From NCBI GenBank assembly GCA_037976565.1, contig CP137679.1:25959547-26023546 (forward strand): a stretch of 64,000 nt of DNA, in the 5' to 3' direction. Both the position numbers and the translations under genes were made by a program. The notes beneath the pieces are model-generated. The model searched no databases, had not been told where the DNA came from, and worked only from the letters and a program-made list of their open reading frames with translations. Positions within the stretch are counted from its first letter, which is position 1. Every line of letters starts with the position of its first letter. Source of the stretch: Mesocentrotus franciscanus. Taxonomy: Eukaryota; Echinodermata; Echinoidea; Camarodonta; Strongylocentrotidae. Below, in pieces: positions 57,501-64,000 of the stretch.

Positions 57501-59205
57501 TAACACTTTGTTCATTTGGTTTACTTATTCGGTCAATGGATTTAGCACTTGTTTCATTCAATTTAATAACCGCTTCCAAATGCGCAGTTTGCATTCATTT
57601 TCGTCAACAATGGCAAATCGGACGTCCGTACCATTCAATTTCACTTTGGGTCATTCTAAATAACAAAGTTTTCATTCATATTCGCCTATCTTTACAAACC
57701 TATGGTATACATGATATATGCACATGTTTCTCATCTAAATTAAACAAATGAGTTATTGGTAATTGTGACTGTGATCACGATCGTGATTGTGATCGATTCA
57801 GTGTGATGGTGATTCAGATTTTGATGTGATTATGATTGTGATTGAACTGATACTCATAGATTGTTCTTAACATGTTCTATACAGACTAAATATCATTTAC
57901 ACACATATAAATGGCTTCAAAGAGATTACGAACATCGAATAAATTATCAAAAACAAAACATAAAAAATAAATCAATGTATAGAGTATTGATACCCCCACC
58001 ATTATGGTATGCCACTCCAATAAATACAACTGTAGTCTGTAAACACACACTTTGCATGCACGTATATCATTGCATATTCATAAAAAGACACTCTTGCTTA
58101 GTTCCATGCTAATTCTATATTGATGTGGCTAGGTTATAATCTGCTTAACACATGATCGTTCAGTTGCTAAATAGTGATGATTTAGTGGGTATACACCCCT
58201 AGTGAGGACAAATAACGTGTTTGTTGCTTACCAACCCATACAATTTTAAATGGATTTAGCATGGAACTAAGCTTGCGGGGTTCTATATATGATCATACTG
58301 GGTAAGATTTATATGTTTAATTTGTCTGCAAAACGTGTGAAATTATATGCAAACAAACGAATCCGAATTCACGGTAGACACTATTACGTAATCGCGAATC
58401 GTCACGCTTTAAATTGAATTAAAATTTTACGAAAAAGAAACACGTTTTAATTCGAATGAAAATAAAATGTTTTTGAATGATCGTTTTATGAATTTAAATG
58501 CTAAAAAACGAATTTGAACGAAAAATAACAGCTGCGGTAACAGAATATGCGAAATTGAATCAACATAAAATGAATTTGTGTGGCCAACTTACGAAATTGA
58601 CCGAGAAATCCTATATTAAAAAACAAACAAGAATATTAGTATAAAAAGAAAAATGAAAATGTACAAGCCAAGATACTACCCCGGTCGGCAAGTATTTTTT
58701 CCAAACAGCGTTTAATTTAACTTTTATAGTTATATAAATATATATTTAAGCGTACAAAATATAAATACTATCTGTTATTTAAAATATTATAAAACTCAAA
58801 CAGTAAAATTGCATTTTATAAAATTAATATTTATATTGCCCTTGATTTGAAAACAGAGAAAGATATATTTTTTACGTTCATAGGTAGCTGATTCCAAGAT
58901 TTAATGCCTCTATAACAGGCTTATAATGACTGATTTCATATTATATTTTTCATACAAATCACAATTTACCATAGAGATATGTAAATTAATTATTGTCTAA
59001 CTGATAATCAATTCAGATGCAGGTTGAAGAGTTCCGAAGGCTTCCAGGCAATGGCATCGAGGATCTAGGAAACATGTTTGAGTACTTTGCCAGGCATGAT
59101 CTTCGTTTCAATATGGAGACCACCAAGAAGATGCTACCAGACGTGAAGAAATTTGAACAGTGGGTTGTAGAAAATAAGACATCACTCTATGCCATGTTAC
59201 ACTGA
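54588..59205 (+). CDS. NMRAL1-like: NmrA-like family protein (NMRAL1/HSCARG type), three coding exons, frameshifted as written
   Basis: Coding exons are 54588-55112, 56667-56860 and 59017-59205. NMRAL1 is an atypical short-chain dehydrogenase fold that binds NADP(H) and acts as a redox sensor rather than a typical enzyme. The N-terminus KIITVFGSTEPQG is a Rossmann glycine motif, but its middle glycine (GxxGxxG) is glutamate here (G9, E12, G15). EGAYGCFLFTD, KKVQHIIFST, INDYINERELPRTSVIFPF, MNKTFNVVGDKLRVDEIAQI and a C-terminal EDLGNMFEYFARHDL with FEQWVVENK follow the human protein in order. Between STLP and SVRQAIGIS the frame shifts: one base is missing near 54933-54941. The total is 908 nt, one short of 303 codons; the expected length is 302 residues (human about 299). 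The in-frame ATG follows an acceptor by about 35 nt. It is either an assembly error or a decaying gene. Confidence 0.88.
57262..58930 (-). mobile_element. LINE 3' fragment with RT C-terminus and (CTGAA)n tail
   Basis: On the minus strand, 58914 downward encodes YRGIKSWNQLPMNVKNIS, then FSVFKSRAI and a stop. This is the recognisable C-terminal tail of non-LTR reverse transcriptases. The 3' UTR resumes at 57396 and ends GTGCCGTGCAAAAATGAAAT, then AAACTGAACTGAACTGAACT at 57264-57285. The fragment is 5' truncated and split by a DNA transposon. It lies in intron 2 of the NmrA-like gene. Confidence 0.78.
57397..58616. mobile_element. 1.2-kb TIR DNA transposon inserted in the LINE 3' UTR
   Basis: The element 57401-58612 has 25-bp terminal inverted repeats (AGGATTTCTTGGTCAATTTC...; 24/25 match) flanked by ATAT on both sides. 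Each subterminal region carries many TTCATTC/ATTCG motifs pointing inward from its end. The interior has a GATTGTGAT-type repeat near 57760-57850. No transposase frame, so it is non-autonomous. Confidence 0.85.
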
Positions 59206-59560
59206 TGAGATTGAAAAGATGTAGATGGCTGCATACCAAAGATCTGTTGTCCTAGTATAGTGAAACCTTGTTATAAAAGATACAATCGGTGGCCTGTTTG
59301 TAGCAAAAGGGGGCACAAGAAGCATGTGGCCCCCCCCCCCTCCCCCTCCATTATTTAATGGCAAAAAAGGAGAAAAAAAATAAGAGAGAGAAAGGGAGAG
59401 AGAGAAAGGGAGAGGGGAAGAAAGAGAGAAAGAGAGTGAGAGAGAGAGATAAATAGACAAAATCAAAGGGAGAGGGGGAAGAGAACATGAAAAGAGGATG
59501 AAAGGGTTGCTACCTCAGACGCCCTCCTTTTTGTCGATAGCCCTTGTGGTTAGCCCTTTT
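59206..59560 (+). other. 3' UTR of the NmrA-like gene with poly-C and GA-rich tracts
   Basis: Sequence after the TGA at 59203-59205 contains a run of 12 C near 59330 and a GA-rich stretch at 59375-59460. No poly(A) signal of canonical form was found nearby, so the 3' end is not located. Confidence 0.4.
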
Positions 59561-60200
59561 TCAACCAGTGTTTCGCATGAAAATTGTAAATGTAACAAAA
59601 ATCCTGTGTATAAAGTGTGTTATATGTTCATAGTGTGCTATATGAAGAAAAGGCCAGGCTACTGAATCGCATAATAATGGATTTATGTATAGAGAATGTT
59701 TATATTGTGAACTTGCTTACTTTGTAAATACAGTAGATATATCATTCTGCAAAATGAAATCAACAAGGTTGTTGCAATTTTCATACTTTTGCCAGATCTG
59801 TCTATCATTTTCAAAAGATACTACATGTATATGACATGAAGAAAGCAATAATATGATAGAAAAACAGAACATTATTCTGAACATTGATTTGTTACATGCT
59901 GTATGGTTGGTTTGATTCTATGTACCAATCACCCAAATATATTTGTTCTGTATGTTAGAGGTTCCATATCATAATACTATTATCAAAATATTTGCTTCAC
60001 ATATTACTTCTGTAAAGAGATTTTGCAAGTTTAAATACACTCTCAATTAAAATTAAAATGACTTTTGAGTAGACTTCCTGATGCACCTGTAGGCCATGTG
60101 CTTCCATAAAATAGGACCCGACGTATGGAAGCCAATCAGTCTGACTTGGGTGAATTCCATGTGTGCAGTTTTATGTTATTCTTCATTTTTTCGTACTCCT

Positions 60201-60432
60201 TATGGCCCGAATTCGCAAAGGAGTTTTAAATCTAACCCATGGTTTAAACCCTCATTTACATAACCCAAGGTTAAAATTAGCACAAATTAAGCATACCTTG
60301 CCTTGCGCGAGCCTAATATTGGACCTCTGACTGTGTCGTGCTTATTTTGCGCTTATTTTAGACCATGGGTTATGTAAATGAAGCTTTAAACCATGGGTTA
60401 AATTTAAACTTCCTTTGTGAATTCTGGCCTAT
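60201..60432. mobile_element. 226-bp MITE with long TIRs and TAT flank
   Basis: The left end GGCCCGAATTCGCAAAGGAG pairs with the right end CTTCCTTTGTGAATTCTGGCC. The pairing continues inward through AACCCATGGTTTAAA and CATTTACATAACCCA for about 65 bp per arm. TAT sits on both sides (60201-60203, 60430-60432). The interior has a short CTTGCGCGAGCC patch. Confidence 0.83.
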
Positions 60433-60832
60433 CTGTTTGCCCATAGTATGCTGGGTGATAAAAAAGTGAGGTTGATTTTATACATTATAGCTGTATACAG
60501 ATTGTTTTTAGGTGATTGCTAAATCACAAATGAAATTTGTTAATATGTATAGATCTTCCCAGTTGAAATAGTGACTCGGCCTATTCACTTTGCAGTAAAA
60601 TGACTAATCAGGCCTTCAAGTTGTAATTAACTATGCCAAGTTTTTAAAATACTTTTATTACTTTTTAAGTGTATTTTTTGTGCTTTCTGTCCCGTTTATG
60701 AATTATTGCAGTGATCACCTAGTAGAATAACTTTGACAATCAATGCAATATATCAAGAGCAAGCACATCATGATACATGTATTAACACCAAACCAGATTT
60801 CATAGAATCTGAAATCTTTTAAATCTGTACAT

Positions 60833-60980
60833 CAGTGCTCCACATTAATTTTTTTAGAAGGGGGTCTGAATTTAACCTTTAGAGTCTGTGCGCATGAGCC
60901 CGGCTATGTACAAATTTTGACATTTTGGGGGTCCGGATTCCAGACCTAGATTTTTGGCACCCAGTTAGTGTCAAGCCCTA
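60833..60980. mobile_element. Short hAT-like TIR remnant
   Basis: The ends CAGTGCTCCACATTAA and, inverted, TAGGGCTTGACACTAA match the hAT-style pattern CAG-GCT--ACA-TAA. No convincing 8-bp target duplication remains, so this is a weaker call. Confidence 0.5.
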
Positions 60981-61162
60981 TGTTTCTTAATTGTTTTCCA
61001 GGGAAATTAGCTTTAAGCCAATGAGGATACATTACTGATTTGGTTTGGATCTTGGATGTTTTGGTTCAAAGATATGCAGTATATCTGACTTTATTAGCCA
61101 TAATTCGACTTTCTGCCCAATCCCCCCAAAACAGCACATTCCAAAGTTTTGTATGAATAGGT

Positions 61163-61455
61163 GTGTCTTCATCAGCTCGAGTTTCATAAATCTCGAGCTT
61201 GAGAAATTAGCTCGAAATATTTTGCTCAGCGTTCGCGCATAGTGCAAGTCTTCGCGCTGGTGAAGACGCACCGGACAAATAGCGGGATATTTTGCAAACT
61301 AGCTCAAGATATCTTGGGATGACTATCTCGACCAAATATCCGGCTAATTGCACCTGCGGGCTGATGAAGACGCAAATTAGCTGGATAATTTGCGTTCAGG
61401 ATAGTTAAAATAGCGGGTTATATGGCAATCTCGAGCTGATGAAGACAGGCCTTAT
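61163..61455. mobile_element. MITE with GTCTTCATCAGCTCGAG ends
   Basis: GTCTTCATCAGCTCGAG at about 61165 is mirrored by CTCGAGCTGATGAAGAC ending near 61446. Internal copies of the GATGAAGACGCA motif (about 61260 and 61370) suggest repeated ends or nested duplications. The interior is rich in TAGCTCGA / TAGCGGG motifs. Confidence 0.7.
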
Positions 61456-64000
61456 GTATATTCTATCATGTTGAAGAAAGGATGTTTATGAGAATGCAAT
61501 TAGACTTTTACCAAAGGTTTGAAGTTATGCTGGCCAGTAATGCTGCAGGGAATTGGAATCATTTCATGAAGTAAGTCAAGATTTGACTTCTGAATGTTTT
61601 ATACAAGCAATTTTTTATGAAATGACCATCGCTGAAATTAAACCATTTGTTTTTATCATACCTTCAAATGTATATTTATCTCATTGTGTCTTTATATCAA
61701 GTGCAATCCATCAGAAATATGTAATTGCTGCCATCATAGCAATGATTAAGAAGGGAAGAGTAGAGAAGAGAAGAGTAGAGAAAGGACAAAGGGAGAGGAA
61801 GGTTGAGATGGAGAAAGGATGGGAGAGGAAAAGGAAAAGGAAGAAGGAGAGAGGGATCTCGGCTGTACCATGCATGGTCTATGGGTTGGTAAAAGGAGAC
61901 CAATACGTGTGATGCAATGAAGCACTACTGTGTAGAATGGTGGTATCCTATTTCACGATAATGCTGAGATCTCCTACCAGTATTAATGAGATAAATTGTA
62001 GGAGTTATCATTTCTCCAAAATCAAACTACGCAAGTTCTTTAACATACATGACAAGTGGGTACCAAATGATTCTGATTTGTTGCAAGTCATATATACCAG
62101 TAGTCGGGTTGGAATGTTGATGTTGCTTCTTATATATTTATACAAGAAGACAGAGATAACAAACATACAAATAACCATGGCAACAAATTTATTTTGACAA
62201 AATACCGTGCTGTTTATTGTAAGATATACACAAATCAGCCGAGTGAACATCCTGGACGGATTTTAATTGGGTCAAGTCTAAACCTTTATCGATCAGTAAT
62301 GGTGTTTCATTGGACGGAAAGAAGAAAATGCATGTTTGAGAGGATCAACTCTCCATATCATTATGAATACATCAAGCTTCATTAAAAGCCCCTGTTACAA
62401 ATAATTATCCTTCATGCACTAACAAGTGATGGAAATGGGGCACTGCAATCAAAGCCTGTATGATAATATACTTGTATAGATAAAGATGGCTCTACATTTT
62501 TCAGGTAATGCCCTATACTCAATTTCATCAGATAGCTTTGTTTTAATGAAAGAAATATGTCACTTAAAAAGAAATAAAAGAGTTTGTTTCATCAAGTCTT
62601 CCATAAGCTTCAAACAAAAAATGTACGACTTCAAACTCACTCCATTGTCATAGAAAATGTCTTTCTTCATAAAATACTGACGACATCGATGCCCTCTATA
62701 GGTGGGTACAAGCAAAGAGAACGTGCTCATGTCGATGAAGTTCTTCTTGAACCAGTCAGATTTGTGACTTTGCACTTCCAAAACCCTATAACAATCAACT
62801 GCTTTCATTGTTAATTCCATGAATATGCCATCCCTATAATACATTGGCATGCATAATATAGTTCTAACCTAGCAGGGATATTCTTGTGAATGCATATAGT
62901 TGCAATTAAGTGCACTTATTCTGATGATGCATACACATTTTCACAAAGTTTACTTCACAAGTAAAGATAGAAATCATACATGCATACACTTCTTACATTA
63001 AAATTTCCACAATGTAGGTTATGTGAATCTATAATGATTTGCCATTTTGGTGCAGGCTGTTTATGTTTATGAAATACTGTAATGTGAGGTCAGTAAAAAA
63101 TGCATTTCACTACAGAGTGTACCAGTACATCTCCTAACTGTGTTTAAGTTTCTCCACATATATTACAGATGTTGCTTCAAATGAAAAGTCACTTATTCTT
63201 AGCTTATTCAATCATAATAAACATCAAATGCATAAATATTTTAAAATGTGCCCTAAATATTTATGATCTCATGATTGAGCTATATTTCAAAGGACAGATA
63301 TCAGTAGTTTTCAATCATTTCTTTGATAACAGCAAGAATATATTCTGAGGAAATGTGGGATTCCATCCATGCATATACTGGGCGGAAAATTGATTGATAC
63401 TTTGGATGTATATGTATTAGTGATCAGAGTTTGCTTGGTAGAATTCAGTTTTTACTTATTTCAATTCATCAAGAATAAAAAGAAAAAGAAAAAAAAGAAG
63501 ACGTTTAGGGAGTAGAGGAATATATCACAATTTATAAAAAGATGGAACTGGATCCCTCTTATTCCCGAATGCTTGATACCAATTATCCAAACCTTCCTAT
63601 TTTCAAATGACACAACTTAGTAAGAAGTATTATACCTGTAAAAAGAAAATGAAGTAGTTAACTTCCACTTGAGCTCTGGCAAATTCTTTCCTTCATATTT
63701 GAATATTTTTTAGGAGTCTTAAATATCAAGATAAATAGCTTCTGATAAAATTGATTAATCAGGTTCTTTTGCACCACAATCCAACCACTTGGAAGATAAG
63801 AATTGATTTTGGTTTAGATGTCAACATTTTATTGTATTTTTTAGTTTGTTGTGCTATGTACAATAGTATATACAGTACCTCTATTACAAATATCCTAAAT
63901 TTATATATCTACATACTTACAAAACAAATTTAGAAGACATAATGATAAAATATACATCGAAATCGTGAAAAACATAATTCTATATTATGTTATTCAAAGT
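61456..64000. other. No gene recognised
   Basis: AT-rich sequence without a recognisable exon or SINE head. A purine-rich stretch at about 61745-61855 (AGAGAAGAGAAGAGTAGAG type) gives Lys/Arg/Glu-rich frames that look spurious. There are several short open frames of 60-96 codons, none with recognisable similarity. Confidence 0.5.

Noticed and set aside
61553..61912. 119-codon open frame with a basic/acidic stretch
   Set aside because: The Lys/Arg/Glu part is a purine repeat and the remainder shows no recognisable similarity or splice signals. It may be chance.

Overview
This is AT-rich eukaryotic DNA carrying four spliced, animal-type protein genes in a background dense with short mobile elements. 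Several features point to a marine invertebrate deuterostome, most likely an echinoderm such as a sea urchin: mid-length introns with GT-AG borders, many tRNA-headed SINEs, palindromic MITEs, short tandem repeats, and proteins close to vertebrate families. The species is inference; no species marker was tested. There is no operon, CRISPR array, phage or plasmid signal.

Layout. 1-540 is a purine-rich minisatellite, and 541-3.9 kb has no recognisable gene apart from a GAA/GGA tract. 4.05-4.90 kb (minus) is a single-exon DHHC palmitoyltransferase of ZDHHC24 type. It lies head to head with CCHCR1 (plus, 5.74-21.49 kb, 20 coding exons, 832 codons), and a compact shared promoter region separates them. 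21.5-27.0 kb is a 3' flank between convergent genes. The V-ATPase V0 subunit a gene (minus, 44.51-27.04 kb) has 20 coding exons, a probable 5' UTR exon near 49.75 kb and a CRE-like site at 49.86 kb. 49.9-53.4 kb is intergenic and holds several inverted-repeat elements. An NmrA-like (NMRAL1/HSCARG-type) gene (plus, 54.59-59.21 kb) has three coding exons. 59.2-64 kb has no supported gene.

The four genes belong to unrelated processes: protein S-acylation, centrosome/P-body coiled-coil biology, organelle acidification and NADP(H) sensing. The window is therefore ordinary gene neighbourhood rather than a functional cluster.

What stands out is the fine structure. CCHCR1 contains a decayed tandem copy of one exon with an in-frame stop, and the V-ATPase gene contains two decayed copies of one exon. 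Two conserved exons carry small frame-breaking deletions as written (2 nt in V-ATPase exon 10, 1 nt in NMRAL1 exon 1); in each case the summed exon lengths are off by exactly that amount. Several DNA transposons can be delimited from target-site duplications: hAT-like elements of 705 and 352 bp, a 174-bp foldback with 9-bp repeats, a 1.2-kb TIR element nested in a LINE 3' end, and a TTAA-flanked element nested in one arm of a 1.1-kb palindrome. I did not find a convincing new gene system; the strongest leads are the exon-duplication remnants and the transposon nests.
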